A DNA stretch of 64,000 nucleotides. Origin: Kribbella catacumbae DSM 19601. Lineage in GTDB: Bacteria > Actinomycetota > Actinomycetes > Propionibacteriales > Kribbellaceae. The position numbers and the translations under genes are program-made. Position 1 is the stretch's first letter. Each line of letters begins with the position of its first letter. The notes beneath the pieces were generated by a model. That model was not told where the DNA came from, ran no database searches, and saw nothing but the letters and a program-made list of their open reading frames with translations. Of this stretch, positions 1-7,123 are shown one piece after another. The stretch is from contig NZ_AQUZ01000021.1 in assembly GCF_000372465.1 (NCBI RefSeq), forward strand, positions 62,001-126,000. Reading direction: 5' to 3'.

Positions 1-675
1 CGGTGCGTCGGGCGTTTCAGGCGCCGCCTGCTGGCCGGTGGTGACGGCAGGCGGCTCGGTCGCGGCCGGTGTGGTGTCCAGCGGAAGGGATGCCCCCTCC
101 GGGTCGGCCAGGGCGGCAGTCTTCTCGGCTCGCAAAACGGCTTCGGTCAGCCGGTCCCGAAGTACCGGGGCGGTTTCGGCGGCACAGAACACCAGCAGCG
201 GCGGAACCGAGTGCAGCACGATCCCCGCGATATCGAACGGTACGAACGAGTGCCAGGTGTTCATTGCGTAGGTCGCGGCGAACGCGAACTTCTTCGTGCG
301 GCTGATCCACTTCGTGTGGTCGGCGACCTGGTACCGGGCGGTGATCTGCTCTGCCCGCAACACGGCGATGAGTACGAGCGAGACCATCGGGTCGAGTAGC
401 CAGGCTGCGAACCAGGGCAGCGACCACGGCGCGGCGCCCTGAGCGGCGAACGCTTGAACGTTGACCATCGTGAAGGCCAGTCCGAGCACGATCCCGACCC
501 ACATACACCGGTCAACCTGGGTACGGACCGACTCAACCCGCAGCGCCACCACATCGGGGTGCGTGGACAGCGCCCGGACCTGCGACGCCTCGGCCGCCTG
601 CGTCCGCAACCGGTCCACACCCAACAGCTCCGACTTTGCCGGCGTAGCGTCAGCCGTCTGCACGAGCGTGCTCAT
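1..675 (-). CDS. Integrative-element membrane protein (3' end cut by window)
   Basis: The frame opens at an ATG at 675 and stays open to base 1, giving at least 225 residues with the C-terminus outside the window. The N-terminal 55 residues are polar. Hydrophobic segments follow near residues 58-77, 88-107 and 145-165, then a Pro/Ala/Thr-rich tail begins. The start overlaps the upstream stop as ATGA, so it belongs to the leftward block that begins at 2253. Membrane proteins of this build sit beside FtsK/TraB-like genes in actinomycete integrative conjugative elements, so a role in conjugal transfer is inferred. I see no catalytic motif. Confidence 0.6.
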   Translation of the reverse strand, partial: MSTLVQTADATPAKSELLGVDRLRTQAAEASQVRALSTHPDVVALRVESVRTQVDRCMWVGIVLGLAFTMVNVQAFAAQGAAPWSLPWFAAWLLDPMVSLVLIAVLRAEQITARYQVADHTKWISRTKKFAFAATYAMNTWHSFVPFDIAGIVLHSVPPLLVFCAAETAPVLRDRLTEAVLRAEKTAALADPEGASLPLDTTPAATEPPAVTTGQQAAPETPDAP

Positions 676-887
676 CCGCGGTCCTCCACACCCGGGCCGC
701 TGCCCGTGTCGGTCCAGCGCACCGGCCGGGCGCCGTCCAAACCGGCAACCAGCTCAGCCAGCGTCTCGACCGGGACCACCCGCACGACGAACGACGCCAC
801 AAACCCGGCAGTGAAATTGACGTCCTGGTCCAAGTGCCGCAGTAGCGCGCTGTGCAGGCTCTTGCGCTGTTGGTCCTCGCTGCTCAT
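672..887 (-). CDS. Small hypothetical protein of the transfer block
   Basis: A 71-residue protein with ATG at 887 and GGGAGG just upstream (about 893-900), which decides this start over longer in-frame openings. It overlaps the next gene by ATGA (672-675) and its own start overlaps the stop of the gene before it. The N-terminus is polar (SSEDQQRKSL) and the middle hydrophobic (FTAGFVASFVVRVVPVETLA). I recognise no family. Tight coupling with its neighbours suggests one polycistronic message in the integrative element. Confidence 0.6.
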   Translation of the reverse strand: MSSEDQQRKSLHSALLRHLDQDVNFTAGFVASFVVRVVPVETLAELVAGLDGARPVRWTDTGSGPGVEDRG

Positions 888-1126
888 CGCTGCACCTCCC
901 CGCCGGTGAGGGCGCGGCGGACATCGGCGAGAAACCATTCCAGCGTCAGCAGGTCGCCGTACGCGGTCGCGAACTCCGCGGTCGCGGCGGGGGGCATCTC
1001 TCCGCTGTCCAGCACGAACGCGGACAGGAACTCGAACCGCGCGCCCAGCTCGTTGCTCGCCTGCTGGTCTTCGACTCCGAGCCGCTCGGCCCAGAGGCCG
1101 TCCACGGTCACCGCGCGGCCGGTCAC
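884..1126 (-). CDS. Small hypothetical protein of the transfer block
   Basis: An 80-residue protein starting at GTG 1126; the GTGA overlap with the upstream stop (1123-1125) supports this start. The protein is acidic, with a helical-looking C-terminal half (TAYGDLLTLEWFLADVRRAL). It ends in a TGA that overlaps the ATG at 887. No domain is recognised. Long in-frame extensions upstream read through the membrane-protein gene in another frame and are not credible. Confidence 0.55.
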   Translation of the reverse strand: MTGRAVTVDGLWAERLGVEDQQASNELGARFEFLSAFVLDSGEMPPAATAEFATAYGDLLTLEWFLADVRRALTGGEVQR

Positions 1127-1590
1127 AGGATCACCGTCAGTAGAGCCGCAGCGAACAGGCACAGGTGGTGGAAGGACTGGTCCAGGGAGTAACCGGCGGT
1201 CCCGAGTGAGGGGTTGTCGTCGTAGGCGTTGCCGTTGCGGTCGGTCCCGGTCCGGGGTACTCCCAGCCGCAGGAAGTCGGCCTTGCCGATCCAGCGGGCG
1301 AACCGCTCCAGGTACACGCGGCGGTCGGCGAGGTAGTGGGTAGTGGCGGACAGGAACTGGCCGGTCAGGAAGCCGAGCCAGCTCAACGGCAGGTCGAGCA
1401 CCTGCCAGACCAGCAGGCCGAACAGGGCAGTGGTGGCGGTGTAGGTGGCGACGTGGCGAAGGCAGGCCAGCGCGCCGACGCGGCCGGGCTTGCCCTTGCA
1501 GGTGGCCTGATGGTGGGTCTGGATCCAGTGGTCGGCCACCGTGTGAGCCGTCAGGAGGGCCGCGAGATAGGCGGCAAAGGCGGCGGTCAT
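1123..1590 (-). CDS. DUF3307-like integral membrane protein
   Basis: A 155-residue membrane protein with about four hydrophobic segments: residues 3-20, 48-66, 70-88 and the C-terminal FHHLCLFAAALLTVIL. Conserved-looking polar residues within the first segments (AHTVADHWIQTHHQA) resemble the DUF3307 pattern of His/Asp/Gln near the N-terminus. The start overlaps the previous stop as ATGA (1587-1590). Homologues are common in actinomycete integrative elements. Function is unknown; a part in transfer or surface modification is only inferred from position. Confidence 0.55.
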   Translation of the reverse strand: MTAAFAAYLAALLTAHTVADHWIQTHHQATCKGKPGRVGALACLRHVATYTATTALFGLLVWQVLDLPLSWLGFLTGQFLSATTHYLADRRVYLERFARWIGKADFLRLGVPRTGTDRNGNAYDDNPSLGTAGYSLDQSFHHLCLFAAALLTVIL

Positions 1591-1835
1591 GCCACGTCCT
1601 CCGACTCCCGGTCGGTGGCGGCCAGCTCACGGGCGCCCTTCAGGACCTGGTGCTCAGCGCGGCGGACACGGCGCCGGTCCAGCTCCGAGGCGGCTGGGCC
1701 ATCGTTGATCTCCCTGATCTCGGCGTCCAGCAGCTCCAAGTCGGCCGCGATCTGCGGCCACTCCTGCTCAATCTTGGCCAGGTCGGCCGCGGTTGGCTCC
1801 TCGCCGCTGACGGGCGAAAGGTGGATGATGCTCAT
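1587..1835 (-). CDS. DUF6284-type small protein
   Basis: An 82-residue soluble, probably helical protein. The pattern PTAADLAKIEQEWPQI then ELLDAEI and SELDRRRVRRAE matches the DUF6284 proteins typical of Streptomyces and related integrative elements. ATG 1835 has AAGGAG 8 nt upstream, so I prefer it to an in-frame start at 1991. It is translationally coupled to the membrane protein below it. No catalytic residues are evident; its role in the element is unknown. Confidence 0.65.
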   Translation of the reverse strand: MSIIHLSPVSGEEPTAADLAKIEQEWPQIAADLELLDAEIREINDGPAASELDRRRVRRAEHQVLKGARELAATDRESEDVA

Positions 1836-1926
1836 TGGGTTGTGCTCCTTCAGGAAAGTGGATTGGTGCGACCCAGACGCCTCGGCGGCAGCCACCGCCG
1901 GGGCGTCACTCATGTCAGGGGAAATC

Positions 1927-2253
1927 TCAGAACCACGGGTTCCGCTTCGGCTTCTTCGGCGTCTTCTTGCCGTTGACGATCTGATCGCCACTGCCGGTGT
2001 GGACCGGGCCGCTGCCGCCCACGATCAAGCTCGCGATCTGGCCGGAGATGCTGCCGATGCCCTTGACCTGGTGCGTTCGGCCGTCGCGCGTGGTCACAAA
2101 GGTCTTGCCGTTCTTGCTCTCAACCTTGTCGACCAAGGTCCGCTCAGCCTCTTGATTGGCCGCCGCACGCTCAAGGCGGGCCCTCTCCGTCCGACGCCAC
2201 CCAGCGTCCGAAACCGTCTCCAACTTGCCGTTGCGGTAGATCTGCTTGCTCAT
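1927..2253 (-). CDS. Basic hypothetical protein, first gene of the transfer operon
   Basis: A 108-residue, strongly basic protein with many Lys/Arg and a C-terminus KKTPKKPKRNPWF. The N-terminal half is rich in charged helix (GWRRTERARLERAAANQEAERTL); a central segment (GKTFVTTRDGRTHQVKGIG) looks like a beta hairpin. No family is recognised. It is the promoter-proximal gene of the leftward block, with an untranslated leader of about 85 nt that includes one GntR-type operator. The charge suggests nucleic-acid binding, which is inference. Confidence 0.55.
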   Translation of the reverse strand: MSKQIYRNGKLETVSDAGWRRTERARLERAAANQEAERTLVDKVESKNGKTFVTTRDGRTHQVKGIGSISGQIASLIVGGSGPVHTGSGDQIVNGKKTPKKPKRNPWF

Positions 2254-2317
2254 CGTGTGAACCTGCTTCCCTGCTCAGAGATGACTGGACCTGTAGGGCC
2301 GATTTCGATCTGACCAG

Positions 2318-2410
2318 CCTGGCTAGCCAGGTCGCCATGTGGCTAAGTTACATAGGCTGGCTAGCCAGGTCAAGGGTTTCGGGACAGCTCGCCTAGCCTG
2401 CCTAGTCAGG
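2318..2410. promoter_or_regulatory. Three evenly spaced copies of a palindromic operator
   Basis: Site 1 (2318-2331) is the perfect palindrome CCTGGCTAGCCAGG. Site 2 (2357-2369) has the same core. Site 3 (2397-2410) is CCTGCCTAGTCAGG, two mismatches. Centres are 39 and 40 bp apart. They lie between the divergent transfer operon and the GntR gene: site 2 fills the spacer of the leftward promoter and site 3 overlaps the GntR promoter. They are the probable binding sites of the GntR protein, repressing both directions. Confidence 0.75.
2345..2373 (-). promoter_or_regulatory. Leftward promoter of the transfer block
   Basis: On the minus strand TTGACC (2373-2368), a 17 bp spacer and TAACTT (2350-2345) make a vegetative-type promoter. 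The spacer contains operator site 2, so repressor bound there would block RNA polymerase. Confidence 0.6.
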
Positions 2411-2413
2411 TAG

Positions 2414-2419
2414 TAGAAT
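2414..2419 (+). promoter_or_regulatory. -10 box of a leaderless GntR transcript
   Basis: TAGAAT lies 7 nt before the ATG at 2427, the spacing expected for a leaderless mRNA. There is no ribosome binding site. Operator site 3 ends 4 nt upstream of the box. Confidence 0.55.
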
Positions 2420-2426
2420 CAGGGCC

Positions 2427-3278
2427 ATGGAGCAGCAGCTAGACCCGACTGACCCGCGCCCGCCGTACAAGCAGGTCGCCAACGCGTTGCGCGCGGCGAT
2501 CCTCACGCACAAGTTCAAGGCCGGGGAGAAACTCCCCTCACAAAACGACCTCGCCACCCAGTACGGCGTTGCCCGCATGACCATCCAGCAGTCGCTGCGG
2601 ATCCTCCGGGACGAAGGTCTGATCGTGTCCCGCGTCGGCAGCGGCGTGTACGTCCGCGAGCAGGCGGACCAGGCGGTGGGGCTACGTCCCCACATCGAGA
2701 AGGCCTTCGAGCGCGACTCAGTCACAATCGACTTTGCCGGCCTAACCGGCGAGACACTGCTAGGCGCTCTTGAGGAGCCCATCGACCGCATCAGACGGGG
2801 CCGCCTTACCCCTCAGTCGATCACCATCCGGATGCTCCTGCCTGATCTCGCCCAGCCCATGGCCGTGCCTTCGCGCGCGGGCAAGAACCCCGGTGACGAC
2901 CCCGCCGTGCGAGCACGCGTCGAGAAGATCGCGAACCGGTCGGCCGGAGAGATCCTTGAGTCGATCCGGGAGCTTGGCGAGCTGGGCTTGGTCTCCAAGG
3001 TCGCAGCCGAAGTGCGGGTCATCAGCCTGCCGATGATGTTCAAGCTCTACGCCCTGAACGAAGAAGAGGTGTTCTTCGGCTTCTATCCAGTGGTGGAGCG
3101 CGATGTCGAAATCGATGGCAAACCGGTCTCAACCTTCGATGCCGTCGGCAAGGACACCGTCCTTTTCCACCACTCCATCAGCGACGACGACCGAGCAACA
3201 GGCTCGCAGTACGTCGACCAAGCACGTCGCTGGTTCGACAGTCTCTGGCAGACGCTAGGCCAGGTCCGCGACCTGTGA
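2427..3278 (+). CDS. GntR-family regulator of the integrative element
   Basis: A 283-residue protein. Residues about 10-75 form a GntR winged helix (PPYKQVANALRAAI, LPSQNDLATQYGVARMTIQQSLRIL, SRVGSGVYVRE). The C-terminal two thirds is not a recognisable UTRA domain; it resembles the effector part of KorSA-type regulators in actinomycete integrative elements. It is divergent from the transfer block across the triple operator and is translationally coupled to the HAD gene (GTGA overlap at 3275-3278). The likely role is repression of transfer and excision genes and autoregulation; the ligand is unknown. Confidence 0.8.
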   Translation: MEQQLDPTDPRPPYKQVANALRAAILTHKFKAGEKLPSQNDLATQYGVARMTIQQSLRILRDEGLIVSRVGSGVYVREQADQAVGLRPHIEKAFERDSVTIDFAGLTGETLLGALEEPIDRIRRGRLTPQSITIRMLLPDLAQPMAVPSRAGKNPGDDPAVRARVEKIANRSAGEILESIRELGELGLVSKVAAEVRVISLPMMFKLYALNEEEVFFGFYPVVERDVEIDGKPVSTFDAVGKDTVLFHHSISDDDRATGSQYVDQARRWFDSLWQTLGQVRDL

Positions 3279-3952
3279 CCACCGATCCCCTGACCAAGAT
3301 CCTCAGCTCTGCAGAAGCCGTCCTCTTCGACTTCGACGGCCCAATCTGCTCCGTCTTCGATGGCTACCCAGCTTCACAAATCACCCGCGAACTCCTAGAG
3401 CTGGCACGCCAGCTGCGCGGTGAGCTTGAGCCTGCTTTGGAGCAGGCCTCCAGCCCACACGACTTGCTTCTAGCCGCAGCTGGAGATCCAGAGCTAGCCC
3501 AGCAACTTGAGGTGGGCCTTCAGAAGGCCGAACTTATGGCGATAGAGACAGCCCGCCCAACACCTGGCGCAGCCGAATCTATAGCTGCATGCACGTCTAG
3601 CGGTCGGCTCGTAGCAATCGTCAGCAACAATTACTCGGAAGCCGTAACTGCATACCTCGCGAGAGCTGGCCTCTCAGAAGGCGTGGCACATGTAGAAGGC
3701 CGCAATCCTACTGATCCGACATTGATGAAACCCAACCCGCATCTCATCGAGAGAGCAACCAGAGCCCTCGGCATCGATCCGAACTCATGTGTCTTCATCG
3801 GCGACCAGACGACCGATATTGAAGCTGGCCGGGCGTCTGGCCTATCAACGATCGGGTACGCAAATAAGCCTGGCAAAATGGAGGCTCTAAGAGCCGCTGG
3901 CGCCAACGCCGTCCTAACGACCATGCTCGCTCTGGCGGAAGCGATCGCCTAA
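3275..3952 (+). CDS. HAD-family hydrolase
   Basis: A 225-residue protein with GTG start overlapping the GntR stop. Motif I is DFDGP (Asp19 nucleophile, Asp21). A Ser/Thr motif lies at VSNNYSEA, a Lys at LMKPNP and the acidic motif at IGDQTTDIEAG, so all four HAD motifs are present, consistent with a phosphatase. HAD genes directly behind GntR regulators recur in actinomycete integrative elements; it may turn over the regulator's ligand (inference). Base composition is visibly lower in GC than the chromosomal genes nearby, in keeping with transfer. Confidence 0.8.
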   Translation: MTTDPLTKILSSAEAVLFDFDGPICSVFDGYPASQITRELLELARQLRGELEPALEQASSPHDLLLAAAGDPELAQQLEVGLQKAELMAIETARPTPGAAESIAACTSSGRLVAIVSNNYSEAVTAYLARAGLSEGVAHVEGRNPTDPTLMKPNPHLIERATRALGIDPNSCVFIGDQTTDIEAGRASGLSTIGYANKPGKMEALRAAGANAVLTTMLALAEAIA

Positions 3953-3977
3953 AGAGCCCAGTGATACTCGACCGTTC

Positions 3978-5393
3978 TCAATCAGCGGAAATTGGCGTCG
4001 GTTCTGCGGCGAAGATCTCGCCGAGGTCACTCCAGCCGTCGACAGGGCCAACTGTCGTAGTCAGTATCGTGGCGATCTCCTCAGCAGTAGCGGAGCCGCC
4101 GTGAATCGCCCGCACCATACACAAGAGCTGCAAGCCGGAGACGAGGCAATGTCCGCGAGATGCGCAGTAGGCGAGCATCTGTTGCGGAAAAACCGGCTCA
4201 TTGCGCTCCCCGAACGGCTTCTCCCGCCAGGCGTTCACGACGAGTATCCCTTTAGCGCTGCGACCACTCTCCAATTCCGCGGCAACCCATTTTTCGAGCT
4301 GAGCGGCGTGTTTTTCGGCAGCACTCTTTGTCGCACCTTTGGTTTCGACAACATACAAGTTCCCGCCATGGGTTAGGCGAAGGTCGCTGCGGAAACGCTC
4401 TACCTCTTCCGATTCGAAGCCAAATTCTCGAAATGCAGCCAAGACCTGGAGTTCCAGTGCCGTGCCGTCAGCCGTCCCGAGTCGCTTCCACAAAGCCTCG
4501 GCGGCTTGAACCGCCTGCAACTCGTCAATCTCAGCCAAAACCTGCGCCTTCTTAGTCTCAAGCTCAGCTATCGAATTGTCTCGCTCAATCTCAGAAGGAA
4601 ATTGGTAGCTAGCCACCCATGTAGGCGGTAGGTCATTGATCTCTACCGCAAGACTCTCAACCCAGGAGACCATCGAAGATACGATGTCGGGCATTTCATC
4701 ATCATCATCTCCGGCGACTTCCTCGCCGCCTCCTTCATTTTCATCATCCGAGCCGGATTCATTGTCATCTTCCGGATCATCAACCCACGGACTAGGCAGA
4801 ATCACGAGGCGGCCGCCAGATTCAAACTCACTCATTGCCGCGACAACCTTGTCCGTTCCGGCAATTTTCAGCAGTGGAGTTCCAGTGAAGGATTCAAACA
4901 CACTGCGGTATACCCAAAAACCGCTAGTTTCCCGCCATAGAGTTCGTATAGCTTCACTAGCCACTTCGATATCAACGCCACGACCCGGAATCATTTCGAT
5001 CTCGGCCGGGCAAGCCGTCCAGAGATCGAGGGGATGAACGATCGTAGTGGATGCCCGGTTTCTGCCGGTCCCGGAGTACTCACGCTTTCCGGTATCAACA
5101 TACATAATCTGCGGACCGCAACCGAATACAACTAACGTTCGCCCGAGGCTAAGGAAATCGCGAAATTCCTTCTGTCGACGTTTGAGTGATTCGGCGTAGT
5201 GAACGCTATTCGACTCATTCAGCGATGGCTTCCCAGCGTATCGACCGACGCCCATCAGCTTGTAGAGACCATCGATCGTATGCTCGGGATCCCAGATCAC
5301 CACATCGTAGTCGAATATTGAGATATCTGACGCGAACCGAAAGCTATCCGCACCCGGGTAGGTAAAGGTGCAGTCGAGAAGCATGAGGCGCAT
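3978..5393 (-). CDS. Restriction-endonuclease-like cargo protein
   Basis: A 471-residue protein from ATG 5393 (MRLMLLDC). The longer opening to 5699 reads through the attR tRNA fragment and is rejected. The N-terminal 200 residues form an unrecognised alpha/beta domain. Residues 205-236 are almost all Asp/Glu/Ser/Gly. Residues about 268-305 look like coiled coil. The C-terminal domain fits a PD-(D/E)xK nuclease: Glu314, Asp337 in RSDLRL and Glu350-Thr-Lys352 in YVVETKG. GC is lower than in chromosomal genes. It sits at the attR end, where such elements carry cargo. A defence role is inferred from fold and location. Confidence 0.6.
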   Translation of the reverse strand: MRLMLLDCTFTYPGADSFRFASDISIFDYDVVIWDPEHTIDGLYKLMGVGRYAGKPSLNESNSVHYAESLKRRQKEFRDFLSLGRTLVVFGCGPQIMYVDTGKREYSGTGRNRASTTIVHPLDLWTACPAEIEMIPGRGVDIEVASEAIRTLWRETSGFWVYRSVFESFTGTPLLKIAGTDKVVAAMSEFESGGRLVILPSPWVDDPEDDNESGSDDENEGGGEEVAGDDDDEMPDIVSSMVSWVESLAVEINDLPPTWVASYQFPSEIERDNSIAELETKKAQVLAEIDELQAVQAAEALWKRLGTADGTALELQVLAAFREFGFESEEVERFRSDLRLTHGGNLYVVETKGATKSAAEKHAAQLEKWVAAELESGRSAKGILVVNAWREKPFGERNEPVFPQQMLAYCASRGHCLVSGLQLLCMVRAIHGGSATAEEIATILTTTVGPVDGWSDLGEIFAAEPTPISAD

Positions 5394-5651
5394 TTCCGTA
5401 GTCTGCCCCACCAGACCTGGGCTGCCAAGATCTTGAAGGCTGCGCCCCGCGGGTGATCGACCAGGTCTCCGCTGAACCGATGGGGGTCTGACTGAGAGAT
5501 CAGTTGCAACGCCTCGTTCAAGATCGGCTTTGACGCACCATGTTCGTACCGCAACCAGTACCGCAACGGCCAGCACCAGGGACCGCTGGCATGCGAAGGC
5601 GGGGGCTGCCAGGCAACGGCGCGGGGGAATCGTCAGGGGACCACTGTCGAA

Positions 5652-5693
5652 CTGAAAAGCGGAAGGTCGGCGGTTCGAGACCGCCCCTGACCA
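5652..5693 (+). other. attR: 3' half of a tRNA-Phe gene
   Basis: The sequence runs from the anticodon loop CTGAAAA (GAA anticodon) through the 3' anticodon stem GCGGA, a T-arm with perfect 5 bp stem (GGCGG/CCGCC) and loop TTCGAGA, to acceptor strand CCTGACC and discriminator A. Upstream bases do not complete the anticodon or D arm, so only the 3' half is present. This is what a site-specific integrative element leaves at its far end; the intact gene should lie left of the window. Confidence 0.75.
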
Positions 5694-5699
5694 CAGCAA

Positions 5700-5727
5700 C
5701 CCTCTCCGTCACCGGGGAGGGATTTTT
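5700..5727 (+). terminator. Intrinsic terminator behind the tRNA fragment
   Basis: An 8 bp stem (CCCTCTCC/GGGGAGGG, one G-U pair), a 6 nt loop, then A and five T. It was probably the native terminator of the tRNA-Phe gene. Confidence 0.7.
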
Positions 5728-5806
5728 CTTTCCCACGCGAGCTCCGCAGCCGTCCTTCGTCGCTCCGCTCCTCACGCCGCCCGCTCGGCCCGCTCCCGCC
5801 CACCCT

Positions 5807-5847
5807 CCGGCTACCGCCGGCCTTCTTTGCCGGCTACCGCCGGCCTT
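5807..5847 (+). repeat. Short direct repeat in a GC-rich intergenic stretch
   Basis: Two copies of CCGGCTACCGCCGGCCTT (5807-5824 and 5830-5847), each able to fold on CCGG/GCCGGC. The region 5728-6019 contains no credible gene; it is the chromosomal side of the element junction and may include the 3' end of the graspetide operon transcript. Confidence 0.5.
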
Positions 5848-6019
5848 GCGGCGTACCGCCGCGCGCTGCGCGCTCACGCGAACCCCGACCGAAACCGTCG
5901 GCCCCTCCGTCGTCGCCGTGACCGTACTCACGCATCGGCCCAGGCAACTCGACCCCGCACTGAAGCCGCCCCAAGCGTCAACTCTCCATGCTCCTCCGGG
6001 TGAGGTACTCGCAACCATC

Positions 6020-7123
6020 TCAGTCGGGCAATGGCATCAACCGGTACGTCGGCCCAGAACGACCAGCAAGAAAGACATCCTGACCGGCATCGGTGATCCT
6101 CAGCCGGTACTGCGCACGTGACGGCCGACCGGCGGCGAGCCAATCACCATGCGCGGCCTCGACGTCATCCCAGACGGCACCGGGGCCGCCTTGGACCACC
6201 AGAGCGTCGGCGAGGCGGGCCCAGGAGCCATCTGGGCGGATGACCACCGATACGCCGTCCACCGTCATCGCGCGGACGTCGGGATTCGTCAGGTCGAGCC
6301 AGAATCGAGCCTCGTTGTCGCGGTACATCGAGGTGTCGAAGCGGTACGGCCGCCTGACACCGGCTCCGTTCAGCGCGATCTGGATCAGCTCACCGACTGC
6401 CGTCGGCTCCGCCTGGTGGCGCAGCGGCATGAAGTACGCCGCAGCTGGCAGGAACTCCCCCGCAGCTTCATCACCAGTTGCCGATTTCCGGAGTACTGCG
6501 ACGCCCGCACCCAGTGGAGCCACGATGACTCCACTCGGTCGAAGCTGCTGAAGCCAAGCCGGTGGGATGTAGTCGAGCCGACATGTCGCGATGACAGCGT
6601 CGTAGGGCCCTGCATCCGGATAGCCGTTCACTCCATCGGCGACCGCTACAAACGGCCGGTACCCCGCCACCTCGAGCCGCTCTCGAGCCTGAGCGACCAG
6701 ATCAGGGTCGATGTCGACACTCACCACCTGGTCAGGCCCTAGCCTCTCCGAGAGCAGCGCCGCGTTGTAGCCAGTCCCGGTACCGATCTCGAGAACCCGC
6801 TCATCGCCGACCAGCTCGAGTGCTTGGAGCATGCTCGCCATCAAACTCGGCGCCGTCGAGGAGGACCTGACATCCTCGGTCGTGACGAGGTGGATGTCCG
6901 AGTAGACAGCCGAAATCCAATGATCCCCGGACGCCAGCTCGACGATCGAGCTGCCTTCCTGGTCGTTGCGATAGAACCGCGGCACGAACAGGTGGCGCGG
7001 TACTGCCCTGAAGGCCGCCTGCCAGCGAGGATCAGCGATGTTGCCGTCGGCAATGAGTCCGCTGACCATCTTGTCCAGATACTCAGATGCCCGGCTGTCG
7101 AAGCTCGATGTCGGCTCGCTCAT
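6020..7123 (-). CDS. Graspetide methyltransferase (isoaspartyl-MTase-like)
   Basis: A 367-residue protein. Its N-terminal two thirds is a protein-L-isoaspartate O-methyltransferase fold: NIADPRWQAAFRAVPRHLFVP, SAM loop VLEIGTGTGYNAALL and acidic VSVDIDPD. A C-terminal extension of about 140 residues is typical of the versions that act on ATP-grasp RiPPs. In characterised graspetides such enzymes methylate an Asp of the cyclised core, giving an aspartimide. ATG 7123 overlaps the ATP-grasp stop (ATGA), so the two are co-translated. The predicted target is the Asp-Gly in the precursor core at 8109-8387. Confidence 0.8.
   Translation of the reverse strand: MSEPTSSFDSRASEYLDKMVSGLIADGNIADPRWQAAFRAVPRHLFVPRFYRNDQEGSSIVELASGDHWISAVYSDIHLVTTEDVRSSSTAPSLMASMLQALELVGDERVLEIGTGTGYNAALLSERLGPDQVVSVDIDPDLVAQARERLEVAGYRPFVAVADGVNGYPDAGPYDAVIATCRLDYIPPAWLQQLRPSGVIVAPLGAGVAVLRKSATGDEAAGEFLPAAAYFMPLRHQAEPTAVGELIQIALNGAGVRRPYRFDTSMYRDNEARFWLDLTNPDVRAMTVDGVSVVIRPDGSWARLADALVVQGGPGAVWDDVEAAHGDWLAAGRPSRAQYRLRITDAGQDVFLAGRSGPTYRLMPLPD

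Noticed and set aside
5297..5566. 89-codon minus-strand frame before the nuclease gene
   Set aside because: It partly reads protein-like but overlaps the nuclease start in another frame and has no ribosome binding site; too weak to call.
5633..5693. Complete tRNA gene
   Set aside because: Although bases upstream (TCAGGGG) can pair with the acceptor end, the anticodon 5' stem and D arm do not form and the length is too short; only the 3' half is tRNA.
3978..5699. Nuclease gene extended to 5699
   Set aside because: The extension translates the attR tRNA fragment and spacer; the conserved-looking protein begins at MRLMLLDC (5393).
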